A stretch of DNA of 64,000 bases from Chloroflexota bacterium (GTDB lineage: Bacteria > Chloroflexota > Anaerolineae > Anaerolineales > Villigracilaceae): NCBI GenBank assembly GCA_016235425.1, contig JACRLC010000067.1, forward strand, positions 26,881-90,880, read 5' to 3'. Each line of letters starts with the position of its first letter. Positions within the stretch are counted from its first letter, which is position 1. The notes below the pieces were generated by a model. It ran no database searches. It saw nothing but the letters and a program-made list of their open reading frames with translations, and was not told the DNA's origin. Shown here piece by piece: positions 17,340 through 27,281 of this stretch. A program made the translations under genes and the position numbers.

Positions 17340-19430
17340 ATGGCTCTCGAACGCGACTCGTTACTTCACAAACGCTATCGAATTATCGAAAATCTCGGAC
17401 AGGGGGGAATGGGATCTGTTTACCGCGCCATTGATGAAAACCTTGGCGTGGAAGTGGCGGTTAAAGAGAACCTGTTCACCACCGAAGAATATGCCCGCCA
17501 GTTCCGCCTCGAAGCGGTGATCCTGGCGAACTTGCGGCATCCCAACCTGCCGCGTGTTTCGAATCATTTTATTATTTCTGAGCAGGGGCAATACCTTGTG
17601 ATGGATTTCGTCCGCGGCGAAGACCTGCGGCAGCGCACGGAACGCGTGGGGCCGCTCATGGAGGATGACGTTATCCAAATCGGCGCGGCGATCTGCGATG
17701 CGCTCAGTTACCTGCATTCCCGCAGGCCGCCCATTTTGCACCGCGACATAAAACCGGGCAACGTCAAGATCACACCGGATGGACATATCATCCTCGTGGA
17801 TTTCGGTCTTGCCAAGGTCATTCAGGGAAACCAGGTCACAACCATCGGCGCGCGGGCAATGACTCCCGGCTATTCACCGCCCGAACAATATGGGACGGCG
17901 CGCACAGATCATCGCACGGATATCTATGCTTTGGGTGCGACGCTTTACGTGGCTCTTACCGGCGTCATCCCGGAGGATGGCCTGGCGCGGGCAATGGATA
18001 CTGCCCAGCTCACTCCCCTGCGTAAACGGAATACGCGCATCTCGCGCCGCCTGGCAGGCACCATTGAAAAGGCCATGTCGGTCGATTCCATGGATCGCTT
18101 CCAAACGGCAGACGAGTTCAAGCGCGCGCTTCTCGAATCAAAATCGAGGACCCAGCAGTTGGTCGGCACTTATACCGTCGCCCCGCCGCCTCATGATATG
18201 CCCGCGCCCAGGACGGTGACACTCCAGTCCATTCAACTGACGCATTCCACTTCACCTGATACCGATCAGCCGTTTGTTTCGCCCCGCAAAAAACAACTGA
18301 TGCGCGAGAGCCGCATCCGGCGGATCATCATCGGAGTATTGCTGGCAGTGCTGGCTTCCGGCTTTATTTTTGTCAACTATTTCTTTCCGGGGCTTTTATC
18401 CGTCAGGGCGCAGAACTTATTTGCAATGTCTTCCGGCACAAACGACCCGATCACGATCATTCCCGTTACACCCACTGACGCGCTCGAATTGCCCCCATCG
18501 CCGCCGCCGGAAGAAGAGCCTACCCCGGACGTTTCCCTTTCCACTCCAACTCAATTCTACGTGCCAACACCGATCGGCGCCGAGTCTTTGGAAATCGCAT
18601 TTGCGTCCACGCGCTCCGGCATTTCCCAAATCTATATCACCGACCTGCTCGGCAGTAAATTACGGCAATTGACAACAATGCCCGAAGGCGCATGCCAGCC
18701 CTCGTGGTCGCCGGATGGGACCAGACTGGTCTTTACTTCCCCGTGCAGATATAAGAACGATTCCTACAACGATTCCAGCTTGTACATCATCAATGCAGAT
18801 GGAAGCGGAGTGCAAAATCTGCCATCTGTTCCGGGAGGAGATTTTGACCCGGTCTGGTCGCCCGACGGCAGGGAGATCGCCTTCACCTCGAGCCGGTCCG
18901 GTCACATGCAGATTTATGTCTATGACTTGGAGGAGAAATCCCTCCTGCGGTTGACCCGCACGCCTTTGGGAACATCCGCTCACCAGCCCGCCTGGTCGCC
19001 GGATGGGGGACGAATTGCGTATGCATACAGCCGCAACGATGATGTCTATCAGATCTGGTTGATGTCGGATATTGGCAATAACCAGCATCAGTTCGTCCGA
19101 AGCGGCGACCAGTTTTCGGATAACCTTCCCACCTGGTCACCGGATGGGAAACTCGTCCTGTTCCACCAAAGACCTACCGGTAAATTCGCTTTTCCCGACC
19201 TGATGATGATTTCCTTCGAGCCGGATGCAACCTCCGTAAAATTGAACCTGGGCATCCTTTCTTTGGACGATGTGGATTATTCTCCTGAGGGATTTTGGCT
19301 GGCCTTTGAAGGCAGTGGCGTGCGCGGCGCGGATATCTTCTTCATGACCGTGACAGGCGCAAACCAGACCAAGCTAACCGATGACCCCAGCGACGATTTT
19401 GATCCAGACTGGCGTCCGGTAATAAAATAG
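17340..19430 (+). CDS. Membrane Ser/Thr protein kinase with TolB-like propeller (copy 2)
   Basis: 696 residues, colinear with copy 1: kinase domain about 10-265 (LGQGGMGSVY, Lys42 in VAVKENLF, LHRDIKPGNVKI, DFGLAKV, GYSPPEQYG), membrane helix about 325-345 (RIIIGVLLAVLASGFIF), Pro-rich spacer, propeller with SWSPDGTRLVF, VWSPDGREIAF, AWSPDGGRIAY and TWSPDGKLVLF. The kinase parts are nearly identical between copies, while the spacers and propellers differ, which is what would be expected if the outer domain has diverged to bind different ligands (inference). No clear ribosome site before ATG 17340. Confidence 0.93.
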   Translation: MALERDSLLHKRYRIIENLGQGGMGSVYRAIDENLGVEVAVKENLFTTEEYARQFRLEAVILANLRHPNLPRVSNHFIISEQGQYLVMDFVRGEDLRQRTERVGPLMEDDVIQIGAAICDALSYLHSRRPPILHRDIKPGNVKITPDGHIILVDFGLAKVIQGNQVTTIGARAMTPGYSPPEQYGTARTDHRTDIYALGATLYVALTGVIPEDGLARAMDTAQLTPLRKRNTRISRRLAGTIEKAMSVDSMDRFQTADEFKRALLESKSRTQQLVGTYTVAPPPHDMPAPRTVTLQSIQLTHSTSPDTDQPFVSPRKKQLMRESRIRRIIIGVLLAVLASGFIFVNYFFPGLLSVRAQNLFAMSSGTNDPITIIPVTPTDALELPPSPPPEEEPTPDVSLSTPTQFYVPTPIGAESLEIAFASTRSGISQIYITDLLGSKLRQLTTMPEGACQPSWSPDGTRLVFTSPCRYKNDSYNDSSLYIINADGSGVQNLPSVPGGDFDPVWSPDGREIAFTSSRSGHMQIYVYDLEEKSLLRLTRTPLGTSAHQPAWSPDGGRIAYAYSRNDDVYQIWLMSDIGNNQHQFVRSGDQFSDNLPTWSPDGKLVLFHQRPTGKFAFPDLMMISFEPDATSVKLNLGILSLDDVDYSPEGFWLAFEGSGVRGADIFFMTVTGANQTKLTDDPSDDFDPDWRPVIK

Positions 19431-19471
19431 GCACACTATTCCTCTATTGCCAAAAATTAACACTCTTCTTA

Positions 19472-19500
19472 TTGACTTCCATCTTTCCCACTGTTATCAT
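19472..19500 (+). promoter_or_regulatory. Sigma-A promoter of the hrcA heat-shock operon
   Basis: TTGACT (19472-19477), 17-bp spacer, TATCAT (19495-19500). The expected transcript start near 19507 lies just upstream of the CIRCE element. Confidence 0.75.
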
Positions 19501-19513
19501 TATTCCACACTCA

Positions 19514-19540
19514 ATAGCACTCTCGCTTCGAGAGTGCTAA
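19514..19540 (+). promoter_or_regulatory. CIRCE operator (HrcA binding site)
   Basis: ATAGCACTC, nine bases, GAGTGCTAA: one mismatch at the outermost base from the canonical TTAGCACTC-N9-GAGTGCTAA. It lies in the 5' leader 11 bp before hrcA, so HrcA would repress its own operon. Confidence 0.95.
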
Positions 19541-19551
19541 CCTTGTAAATC

Positions 19552-20589
19552 ATGACCGACCTCTCCGAACGCCAGAAGACCCTTCTTCTACTTATCATAC
19601 GCGACTACATCGACTCCGCTCAGCCGGTTGGCTCGAAGCGGCTGGCCGAGCATTACCATCTCGATCTCTCCTCGGCCACCATCCGCAACGAGATGGCCGC
19701 TCTCACGGAGATGGGCTACCTGCATCAGCCGCACACTTCGGCGGGGCGCGTTCCCTCGGAAGAAGGTTATCGTTATTTTGTCAGCGAGATGATGCACAAT
19801 GCCGAACTGCCCGAGGCCGTGCAACATACCATCTCGCACCAGTTCTACCAGGCCCGTCCAGACATTGACCAGTGGATGACCCTCGCCGCCTCCATCCTCG
19901 CGCACCAATCGCAGGGTGTGTCCGTCATCACTGCGCCGCACGCGGAGCAGTCGCGCTACAAACACGTCGAATTGATCTCAACCCAGGGACGGCAGGTCTT
20001 AATGGTTTTAGTGATGGCTGGAGGGGAGGTCTCACAGCAGATTCTGACTTTGGCAGAACCTGTCTCCCAGGAGCGACTCAGCCAAACCGCCTCGCGTCTC
20101 AACGCCCTGTTGGCTGGCCTCGCCATGGACGGAATCTCCGCCCTTCCAACCCGTCCCGACGCGCTCGACCAGGACATCCTGACCCTCATCACTGCCGACA
20201 TGCGCCGCGCCACGGAGCGCGGCTCCGGCGAAATTTATACGGATGGGCTGACCAACGTCTTGTCCGAACCCGAATTCGCCGAATCAGACGATGCCCGCCG
20301 CGCGTTGAAAATCTTCGAAGAACGTTCCACTTTGCAGGATTTACTCGCCCGTTCCACTATCAACAGCAATGTCGGCGGTCTCCAGGTCCTGATCGGCGGG
20401 GAAGGCGGGTGGGAGGAACTGCGTCAGTGCTCGATGGTGATTGCGCGCTACGGAGTCCCTGGCATGGCGACAGGCACGTTGGGCGTGCTTGGCCCAATGC
20501 GAATGTCGTATGCAAGAACAATCCCGATGGTCAGGTTTGTCGCAGGATTGCTCAGTGATCTGGTCAACGATACGATTGCTGGCGAATAA
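19552..20589 (+). CDS. hrcA: Heat-inducible transcription repressor HrcA
   Basis: 345 residues, normal length. N-terminal winged helix (MTDLSERQKTLLLLIIRDYIDSAQPVGSKRL shows the typical start; key SSATIRNEMAALTEMGYLHQPHTSAGRVPSEEGYR block follows), then the GAF-like HrcA domain ending in LGVLGPMRMSYARTIPMV. HrcA with GroEL represses chaperone genes at CIRCE; the operator is directly upstream. First gene of hrcA-grpE-dnaK-dnaJ. Confidence 0.97.
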   Translation: MTDLSERQKTLLLLIIRDYIDSAQPVGSKRLAEHYHLDLSSATIRNEMAALTEMGYLHQPHTSAGRVPSEEGYRYFVSEMMHNAELPEAVQHTISHQFYQARPDIDQWMTLAASILAHQSQGVSVITAPHAEQSRYKHVELISTQGRQVLMVLVMAGGEVSQQILTLAEPVSQERLSQTASRLNALLAGLAMDGISALPTRPDALDQDILTLITADMRRATERGSGEIYTDGLTNVLSEPEFAESDDARRALKIFEERSTLQDLLARSTINSNVGGLQVLIGGEGGWEELRQCSMVIARYGVPGMATGTLGVLGPMRMSYARTIPMVRFVAGLLSDLVNDTIAGE

Positions 20590-20712
20590 TGCGGCATTCA
20601 TGTCGCACAACAGGCAGGCGACATAAATGTCGCGGCACGAAATAACAATCTCGAAGTCAACCCTTCGGGGTTTTGTAATAAAACTAACTTTTGTAAAATT
20701 GGTGGCTGAAAA
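20590..20712. repeat. Short palindromic repeat between hrcA and grpE
   Basis: Contains atgtcgc..gcgacat..atgtcgcggcac, related to gcgacattcatgtcgc at 41220-41235, and cgaagtcaacccttcggg. No gene seen. Confidence 0.5.
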
Positions 20713-21273
20713 ATGACTGATAAGAAGAAACACAAGGAAACCCAACCTGAGGAAGTTAATGAGACTCCGGTCGAAGTGACAGAGTCGCCTGAAAACGGCG
20801 AGCAACTCAAGGTCCAGGTGGAGGCGTTGCAGAGTCAGTTGGCGGAGGCGGAATCCAAAGCGTCTGAATATAAAGATGGCTGGATGCGCTCGCAGGCGGA
20901 GTTTCAAAATTACAAGAAACGCATCGAGCGCGATAACGAGATGATGTATGCAGCGATGAAAAGCGACATCATCAGGAAAGTCCTGCCTGTGCTCGATGAC
21001 CTGGAACGCGCCCTGCAAAACCGTCCAACCGATTCGGGCGCGTGGATCAGCGGGATCGAGTTGATCCAGAAGAAATTGGCATCCATTTTGGAGGCCGAGG
21101 GTGTGAAGAAAATCGAAGCCCAGGGCGCGGTCTTTGACCCGAACTTCCACGAAGCGATTTCGCACGAAGCCGCCGATGGTTTTGAGAGCGGGCATGTGAT
21201 CGCGGTGGTGCAGAATGGATATATGCTTGGTGATCGTGTGATACGGCCTGCCCTTGTGAGGGTGGCTCAATAA
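20713..21273 (+). CDS. grpE: Nucleotide exchange factor GrpE
   Basis: 186 residues. Charged coiled-coil N-terminal half (QLKVQVEALQSQLAEAESKASEYKDGWMRSQAEFQNYKKR) and the GrpE beta-domain with FDPNFHEAISHEA and VIAVVQNGYMLGDRVIRPALVRVA. It releases ADP from DnaK. Second gene of the heat-shock operon, 123 bp after hrcA. Confidence 0.97.
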   Translation: MTDKKKHKETQPEEVNETPVEVTESPENGEQLKVQVEALQSQLAEAESKASEYKDGWMRSQAEFQNYKKRIERDNEMMYAAMKSDIIRKVLPVLDDLERALQNRPTDSGAWISGIELIQKKLASILEAEGVKKIEAQGAVFDPNFHEAISHEAADGFESGHVIAVVQNGYMLGDRVIRPALVRVAQ

Positions 21274-21279
21274 TTATTG

Positions 21280-21355
21280 AAGGGGCAGGGCTTGCCCCTG
21301 CCCACCTGTGCCTGCGCACGGTGCAGGCAGGGCGACCACAAGGGTCGCCCCTACG
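21280..21355. repeat. Dispersed repeat between grpE and dnaK
   Basis: aggggcagggcttgcccctgcc, cctgtgcctgcgcacggtgcagg and gcgacc..agggtcgcccctac are three short palindromes. The last also occurs at 56294-56363 and the middle one at 1134-1163. Confidence 0.65.
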
Positions 21356-21375
21356 AATAAATCAAAGGAATAATC

Positions 21376-23259
21376 ATGGCAAAAATTATCGGCATTGACT
21401 TGGGCACGACCAACTCTGTCGCGGCGGTGATGAGCGGCGGCGAACCTGTCGTCATTCCATCGGCGGAGGGCGAGCGGCTCGTTCCGTCTGTGGTGGCGGT
21501 GAATAAGAATCACGAGCGTTTGGTTGGACGCGTGGCGCGCAATCAGGCGATTACCAATCCGCAGAACACGATTTTTTCGGTGAAGCGTTTTATGGGACGC
21601 AAGTCCGACGACCCCGAAGTGGAGCGCACGAAAAAGCGCGTGCCTTACGCAGTGAACGGCGCGGCGAATGGCGACGTGCGCGTGACGCTCGACGAAAAAG
21701 AATACAGCGCGCCCGAAGTTTCCGCGATGATTCTCGCGAAGATCAAGGCCGATGCTGAAGCATATCTCGGCGAGACGATTACGCAGGCCGTGATTACCGT
21801 CCCTGCCTATTTCAACGACGCGCAGCGCAACGCCACCAAAGACGCGGGCAAGATTGCGGGGCTTGAAGTGCTTCGCATCATCAACGAGCCGACCGCATCG
21901 TCGCTGGCGTATGGGTTGGATAAAAAGAAAAATGAAATTATCGCGGTCTATGATCTGGGCGGCGGTACGTTTGACATTTCCATCCTCGATGTGGGCGACG
22001 GCGTGTTCCAGGTTCGCTCCACGAGCGGCGATACCTTCCTCGGCGGCGATGATTTCGATTTGCGAATCATGGATTATCTGACCGAGCAGTTCAAGAAGGA
22101 TAACGGCATTGACCTGCACAACGACCGCCAGGCTTTGCAGAGATTGAAGGAAGCCGCCGAAAAAGCGAAGATCGAGCTTTCGACCACGATGCAGACCGAG
22201 ATCAACCTGCCGTACATCACGGCGGATGCGAGCGGCCCGAAACATCTGGTCATGACAATGACACGCTCCAAACTGGAACAACTCACCGCTGACCTCGTTG
22301 ACCGTACGATTGCGCCGCTCAAGCAGGCCATTGCGGATGCAAACCTGACTGCGGGTGACATCAACGAGGTGGTGATGGTCGGCGGCATGACGCGCATGCC
22401 TGCCGTGCAGGATAGAGTCCGCGCCTTCTTTGGCAGGGAACCGCACAAGGGCGTCAACCCCGATGAAGTCGTTGCGATTGGCGCGGCGATTCAGGCGGGT
22501 GTTCTGGGCGGGGAAGTGAAAGATATTCTCCTTCTCGACGTAACTCCCCTCACGCTCTCCATCGAGACTTTGGGCGGGGTTGCCACGCCACAGATCGAAC
22601 GCAACACGACGATTCCAACCCGCCGCAGTCAAGTCTTCTCCACTGCGAGTGACAGCCAGACCCAGGTTGAGATCCACGTTTTGCAGGGCGAACGCCCGAT
22701 GGCGAATGATAACAAGTCGCTTGGCAAATTTATCCTCGACGGAATTCCGCCCTCACCGCGCGGCGTCCCGCAAATCGAAGTGACGTTTGATATTGATGCG
22801 AATGGCATTCTCAAAGTCACCGCGAAGGACAAGGCCACAGGCCGCATGCAGCACATTACGATTACCGCGTCTTCGGGTCTGTCTGAGACCGAAGTCGAGA
22901 AGATGCGCAAGGATGCCGAAGCCCACGCGGACGAAGACCGCAAGCGCAAGGACTTGATCGAAGCTCGCAACAACGCTGATAACACTGCCTACGCCGCCGA
23001 TAAAGCGTTGAAGGAATTTGGCGATAAAGTGCCTGCCGAGATTCGCAGTGAAATCGAAACCAAGACGGCTGAAGTCAAGAAAGCCGCCGAAGGTGAAAAC
23101 GTGGATGCCATCCGAGCCGCGACAGAAGCGCTGGGACAGGTCATTCAGAAGATCGGCGCGAGTGTCTACCAGCAGGGGCCAGCCGCGGGTGGGGAAGCAG
23201 GCCCGACAGGTCAGGCAGATGCGGGTCCCGATGTGGTGGAAGGCGAAGTAAAAGAATAG
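21376..23259 (+). CDS. dnaK: Chaperone DnaK (Hsp70)
   Basis: 627 residues. ATPase domain: [79 protein letters not shown]. Substrate domain: [17 protein letters not shown] linker and [23 protein letters not shown]. Acidic Gly-rich C-terminal tail. ATP-driven folding of client proteins with DnaJ and GrpE. Ribosome site aaagga before ATG 21376. Confidence 0.98.
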   Translation: MAKIIGIDLGTTNSVAAVMSGGEPVVIPSAEGERLVPSVVAVNKNHERLVGRVARNQAITNPQNTIFSVKRFMGRKSDDPEVERTKKRVPYAVNGAANGDVRVTLDEKEYSAPEVSAMILAKIKADAEAYLGETITQAVITVPAYFNDAQRNATKDAGKIAGLEVLRIINEPTASSLAYGLDKKKNEIIAVYDLGGGTFDISILDVGDGVFQVRSTSGDTFLGGDDFDLRIMDYLTEQFKKDNGIDLHNDRQALQRLKEAAEKAKIELSTTMQTEINLPYITADASGPKHLVMTMTRSKLEQLTADLVDRTIAPLKQAIADANLTAGDINEVVMVGGMTRMPAVQDRVRAFFGREPHKGVNPDEVVAIGAAIQAGVLGGEVKDILLLDVTPLTLSIETLGGVATPQIERNTTIPTRRSQVFSTASDSQTQVEIHVLQGERPMANDNKSLGKFILDGIPPSPRGVPQIEVTFDIDANGILKVTAKDKATGRMQHITITASSGLSETEVEKMRKDAEAHADEDRKRKDLIEARNNADNTAYAADKALKEFGDKVPAEIRSEIETKTAEVKKAAEGENVDAIRAATEALGQVIQKIGASVYQQGPAAGGEAGPTGQADAGPDVVEGEVKE

Positions 23260-23265
23260 AGATTG

Positions 23266-23310
23266 GAGAATTAGAGATTGGTTGTCGAGTCGTCCCAATC
23301 TCTAATTCTC
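23266..23310 (+). promoter_or_regulatory. Intergenic hairpin between dnaK and dnaJ
   Basis: gagaattagagattgg (23266-23281) and ccaatctctaattctc (23295-23310) are perfect 16-base arms with a 13-base loop. There is no U-run, so it more likely affects RNA processing or stability than termination; its sequence is also typical of dispersed repeats. Confidence 0.55.
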
Positions 23311-23334
23311 AAGTTCTCTAATCTTACATGCATT

Positions 23335-24453
23335 ATGAGCAATAGAGATTACTACGAGATATTAGGCGTTGGCCGAAACGCGAGCGATGATGAGATCAAA
23401 GGCGCGTTTCGTAAACTTGCGCGCCAGTATCACCCCGACGTAAACAAGGAACACGACGCCGAAGAGAAGTTCAAGGAAATCAATGAGGCGTATGGAGTCC
23501 TGTCCGATTCCGATAAACGCGCCCGCTATGACCGCTTTGGCAAGGAAGGCCTCGGCAACATGGGCGGCGGCTTCCACGATTACAGCGCGGACTTTGGCGA
23601 TATCTTCGAAGATTTGCTGAGCGGATTTGGATTCTCGACAGGCCGCCGCTCGCGCAAATCCCCGCGCCGCGGGCGTGACTTGCAGATGCAGGTCACTTTG
23701 AATTTTGAAGAGGCCGTCTTTGGCGTGGAAAAGGATATCGAATTCCAGCGCGAGGAAACCTGTTCGCGTTGCAACGGCTCCGGTGCGGAACCTGGGACTT
23801 CACCGACAAGATGCTCCACGTGCAACGGTCAAGGCGAAGTGCGGCAGGTGAGACAAACCTTCCTCGGTTCGATGGTGCAGACAGCGACCTGTCCCGCGTG
23901 TAATGGCCGCGGGGAGATCATTTCGTCGCCTTGCCACACATGCCGCGGGGGCGGCCTGGAGCGGAAGGTCATCAAGAAGAAAGTGCAAATCCCTGCGGGC
24001 GTGGACGTCGGAACGCAGATCCGCTTGAATGGGGAGGGCGGGCCCGGCGTGTTTGGCGGGCCGAGCGGAAGCCTGTTTCTTGTGCTGGATGTCAGGCCGC
24101 ACAAGTTCTTCAAACGCCGTGATAATGACGTCTTGCTCAATCTCGATATCAATATCGCGCAGGCGGTATTGGGCGCGGAAGTGCAGGTCCCGACGCTGGA
24201 TGGCGATGAGAAGTTGAAAATCCCTGCCGGGACTCAGCCTGGCAAAGTCTTCCACATCAGAGGCAAGGGTGTGCCGCACCTGCGAAGAAACGGGCGCGGC
24301 GACCAGTTGGTGCTGATCAATGTCGAAATTCCCGCCAAGTTGACGAAGGAACAGAAAGACCTATTCGAGAAACTTGCCGAGAGTTTGGGGACTTCGGTCA
24401 AGCCGCAGGAGAAGGGATTCCTGGATTGGTTGAATGAGAGGCTGGGGGGATAG
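23335..24453 (+). CDS. dnaJ: Chaperone DnaJ (Hsp40)
   Basis: 372 residues from ATG 23335 (the upstream in-frame codons run into the intergenic hairpin). J domain [36 protein letters not shown] with intact HPD, Gly/Phe region, four zinc-finger CxxCxG repeats ([32 protein letters not shown]) and C-terminal substrate domains. Stimulates DnaK ATPase. Last gene of the operon. Confidence 0.97.
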   Translation: MSNRDYYEILGVGRNASDDEIKGAFRKLARQYHPDVNKEHDAEEKFKEINEAYGVLSDSDKRARYDRFGKEGLGNMGGGFHDYSADFGDIFEDLLSGFGFSTGRRSRKSPRRGRDLQMQVTLNFEEAVFGVEKDIEFQREETCSRCNGSGAEPGTSPTRCSTCNGQGEVRQVRQTFLGSMVQTATCPACNGRGEIISSPCHTCRGGGLERKVIKKKVQIPAGVDVGTQIRLNGEGGPGVFGGPSGSLFLVLDVRPHKFFKRRDNDVLLNLDINIAQAVLGAEVQVPTLDGDEKLKIPAGTQPGKVFHIRGKGVPHLRRNGRGDQLVLINVEIPAKLTKEQKDLFEKLAESLGTSVKPQEKGFLDWLNERLGG

Positions 24454-24494
24454 ATAGGGACGGAGACGTTAGCCGCCGCTTCCTATGATCTGTC

Positions 24495-24647
24495 TTAGTG
24501 GCCACACCCCGTGCAATTGCCGCCACTGCACGAGCCGCAGTCACAACTATTCGACATGCCCGAAACGGCATGGCCTCCGCTCATGGCATGGATCACGGCC
24601 AGTTTTCGCTTGACGTGCTCGCCGCCGCACTTCTCACAATCCCTCAC
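24495..24647 (-). pseudogene. Remnant of a zinc-ribbon (FmdB-like) protein
   Basis: A minus-strand frame ends DCEKCGGEHVKRKLAVIHAM, then a stretch of small residues, and finishes CDCGSCSGGNCTGCGH before the TAA at 24495. This matches the C-terminal half of small FmdB-type zinc-ribbon proteins, but only one CxxC knuckle is left. Upstream, in the same frame, the sequence turns into the dispersed ccctctccctttgggagaggg repeat (24641-24714), with GTG 24647 the only start candidate. I read it as a gene whose 5' half was replaced by the repeat; a translated 50-residue protein is possible but unproven. Confidence 0.5.
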
Positions 24648-24714
24648 CCTAACCCTCTCCCAAAGGGAGAGGGGACTCCCTTCCCCCTTTCGGGGGAAGG
24701 GCTGAGGATGAGGG
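24641..24714. repeat. Dispersed repeat (ccctctcccaaagggagagg family)
   Basis: Two short palindromes, ctctcccaaagggagag and cttccccctttcgggggaag, between runs of ccctcaccctaacc and gaggatgaggg. The same family lies at 44547-44584 (inside pstA) and 57262-57303. Confidence 0.7.
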
Positions 24715-24718
24715 CAAA

Positions 24719-26092
24719 TTACTCGTTTAATTCCCTCGCCGTATCCTGCATCTGTTGCAGGACTTTTGCAACCTGTCCGCTGGTCAAATCAGTGCGGCGG
24801 AACATGTCGCTGAAACCGTCGCCGATCATGATCTTCACCGTGCGCCACGAAGCAAGTTGCGGCTGCAATTCGCCGTCCGGCAAAAGTTTAACGGCCTCAG
24901 CCCATTGCGGATGAGAACCCTGATAAGCGGCCAGCAGTTCCAGGGTCGAGGTGCGAAGCGGGAAGAGGTGGGTGGCCTGTACGAGCCGCGCGTCCTGTTC
25001 CGGGTCCAGCATCCAGCGGATAAAAAGCCATGCGGCCAATTGTTCCTCGGGCGAAGAGTCCAATATCACATACGAAGAACCATACACAGCAAAGGCGCGT
25101 GAGTTTTTGCCGGGGTACGCGAGTACGGTCCAATCGTCGGTGTTGTTCGCGGCGGCAAACGCGCGCGTGACGGCGGGCAGGTCTTCGAGACTCGCCGAAA
25201 TGAACAAGGCCTGGCGCATCGCAAACTCCGCGAATGGATCGCCATCCGCGGATTGCCACGCGCAGGTTTCCTCAACTAATTTTTTCAAGTATTCAAAAGC
25301 GCTGATGTTGTTGGGCGTGAGAAAACGATAATTATTGCCCTCGAGCACACCGCCCTCAAATGCCAGCAGCCACGCATACGCCGTCATCGGATCGGTATCC
25401 AAAAGCCAGCCGCCCATGCCGTCGTTGTTGGGCGATTCATCGGAAACCATTGTTTGATGCGAGCGGCAAGCCTGCTGGCGAAAACCCGCAGGCGAATCGG
25501 GATGCGAATCAAAACCGAGTTCACCGGCCCAGCTTTCATTCCAAAGCAGGAGGCGCGCCGTGCGTTGCGCGGGCATGGCGACGCGCCGCTCACTCAATTT
25601 ATCCTGTTCCCAAAAAACCGTAGGAAAATCCGAACGGTCAATTCCATATGCCGGATCGTCTGTGTAAGGCGTCAGATCCACCGCTTCACCTTCGGCGTCC
25701 CATTCGAGCGCGTGTTCCGGCAAGGCAATCGCCAGGTCGGGACGATTCTCCATCGGCAACGAAGCCGTGACGTTTTCGTATAAATTGCTGAAATTTCCCT
25801 GCCCGCTCACATTGATTTTGATGCCCCATTCATTCGCCCCGTTGAAATCTGCGACCATTGCCTCGAACAGACTCGCCTCGACGCCAAACCACGGATACCA
25901 GACTGCGATCTCCAACCCCTTCAACGCTTCTTCCTTGACCTCAAGCCTGCTCGCCGTTTCGACAGTTGATTCAGGCTTTGAAGTTTTCTCCGCCGACTTC
26001 GCCGCGGCTGGAGTCTTCGGCGTATCGGTCGGCGCGGCACATGCAGAAATTAAGATGAGCAGGATGAATGTGATGGTCGCGATTTTTTTCAT
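24719..26092 (-). CDS. Extracellular solute-binding lipoprotein (carbohydrate ABC type)
   Basis: 457 residues. Leader ATITFILLILISAC is a lipobox; mature protein resembles family 1 solute-binding proteins (EIAVWYPWFGVEASLFEAMVADFN, ANPDLAIALPEHALEW region, SYVILDSSPEEQLAAWLFIRWMLDPEQDARLV near the C-terminus, which is typical of sugar-binding subunits). It would bind a sugar outside the cell. Odd: no ABC permease or ATPase gene is near; its ATG overlaps the stop of the M50 protease gene by four bases (ATGA), so the two are translationally coupled. Confidence 0.85.
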   Translation of the reverse strand: MKKIATITFILLILISACAAPTDTPKTPAAAKSAEKTSKPESTVETASRLEVKEEALKGLEIAVWYPWFGVEASLFEAMVADFNGANEWGIKINVSGQGNFSNLYENVTASLPMENRPDLAIALPEHALEWDAEGEAVDLTPYTDDPAYGIDRSDFPTVFWEQDKLSERRVAMPAQRTARLLLWNESWAGELGFDSHPDSPAGFRQQACRSHQTMVSDESPNNDGMGGWLLDTDPMTAYAWLLAFEGGVLEGNNYRFLTPNNISAFEYLKKLVEETCAWQSADGDPFAEFAMRQALFISASLEDLPAVTRAFAAANNTDDWTVLAYPGKNSRAFAVYGSSYVILDSSPEEQLAAWLFIRWMLDPEQDARLVQATHLFPLRTSTLELLAAYQGSHPQWAEAVKLLPDGELQPQLASWRTVKIMIGDGFSDMFRRTDLTSGQVAKVLQQMQDTARELNE

Positions 26093-27267
26093 TGTGCCAG
26101 GGTCATAAATGGAACAGGCATGAACACAAGAAGGAAGATGACGATGACAAGTGCGGCAACTCCCCGGCGCGCCGGATCGAGCGTGGTGATCTGGTCAAGC
26201 GGCTCGGCATTGACACGTCCCAGCCAGAACAGCAGAACAGCCCACAGCCACCAGCCGCTCCAGAAAAATCCGAGCGCCACCAGCAGGGCAACGATGAATG
26301 GAAAAGCTTTCTTCGCCTTGTCGCCAAATAACGAGTAGATCACGTGCCCGCCATCCAGTGTCCCTGCCGGGATGAGGTTCAGCGCGGTGACGAGAATCCC
26401 CGCCCAGCCCGCGAACGCCACCGGATGAATGAACACGTCCGTGCCGCCGAAGGGGACAGGTTGCCCGGTAAAGAAATATTGGACCCAATACAAAAATCCC
26501 TGCGGCGCGGCGGGCGACGGGAGCAATTGCCCAAAGACGACAAACTTCGCAAAGAGATAAAGGAGCGAATTGCCCTCGATGAAACCATTTGGGTTTGGCT
26601 CAACTGTGCCGAGCGAAGAAAGGTAAAGACCGAGGAACAATACGGGAACCGCAACGACCATTCCAGCCAATGGTCCGGCCACACCGATGTCGAACAAAAT
26701 CCGCTTGTTTTTCGGGATGCTCCGCATGATGATTGCCGCGCCCATCGTACCAAGCGGGCTGAATGGAAACGGGATGAAATACGGCAAAGTGGCGGGCGTT
26801 TTGTGATAGCGGCTCATCAGGTAATGGCCGAATTCGTGCGCCAGCAAAATGCCAAGCAGGCTCAACGCGAACGGCCAGCCTGTGAAAATGTTCTTCACGA
26901 GGATCAGCATCTGCCCCAAAAGATCGGAGGGGATGGGACCTTTCACTTCCGCGCCCGCCAGCATCACACTGAAGACGGTCAACACAAACAGAACCACATT
27001 CGTTAAAGCATTGCTTTCCTTGGGTTCCGGCCTGCTGGGTGTGAGGTAGATCACCTGCCTGCCCTGCTCGATGCGAAACAGGGGCGTGATGTTGTACTGC
27101 TTGAGTGTATCCGCCAGCCGGTCATAAGCGGCGGCAGAATCTTCATCCAGCAGCTGTCCGCGATACCGCACGATGGTCCCCTTTTGGGGTTCGCCGAGAG
27201 TTACATCTTCGACGCGAAAGACACGTGAAACGATATTTGTCAGAATTTCAGTTTCGGGGAAAGTCAT
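26089..27267 (-). CDS. Site-2 protease family (M50) membrane metalloprotease
   Basis: 392 residues from ATG 27267; longer frames would run through the selenocysteine tRNA gene. A soluble N-terminal part (1-85) precedes about six membrane helices. Zinc motif HEFGH with His144, Glu145, His148, and the second motif NLIPAGTLDGGHVIYSLFG with the metal-binding Asp, are intact. These intramembrane proteases cut membrane-bound anti-sigma factors or signal peptides. First gene of a two-gene operon with the sugar-binding lipoprotein; target unknown. Confidence 0.92.
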   Translation of the reverse strand: MTFPETEILTNIVSRVFRVEDVTLGEPQKGTIVRYRGQLLDEDSAAAYDRLADTLKQYNITPLFRIEQGRQVIYLTPSRPEPKESNALTNVVLFVLTVFSVMLAGAEVKGPIPSDLLGQMLILVKNIFTGWPFALSLLGILLAHEFGHYLMSRYHKTPATLPYFIPFPFSPLGTMGAAIIMRSIPKNKRILFDIGVAGPLAGMVVAVPVLFLGLYLSSLGTVEPNPNGFIEGNSLLYLFAKFVVFGQLLPSPAAPQGFLYWVQYFFTGQPVPFGGTDVFIHPVAFAGWAGILVTALNLIPAGTLDGGHVIYSLFGDKAKKAFPFIVALLVALGFFWSGWWLWAVLLFWLGRVNAEPLDQITTLDPARRGVAALVIVIFLLVFMPVPFMTLAQ

Positions 27268-27281
27268 TATGGCACCATTTT

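Noticed and set aside
21274..22677. A 467-codon open frame antisense to dnaK
   Set aside because: Long antisense frames opposite dnaK are a known side effect of codon bias in that gene; no ribosome site, no recognisable protein, and dnaK is certain.
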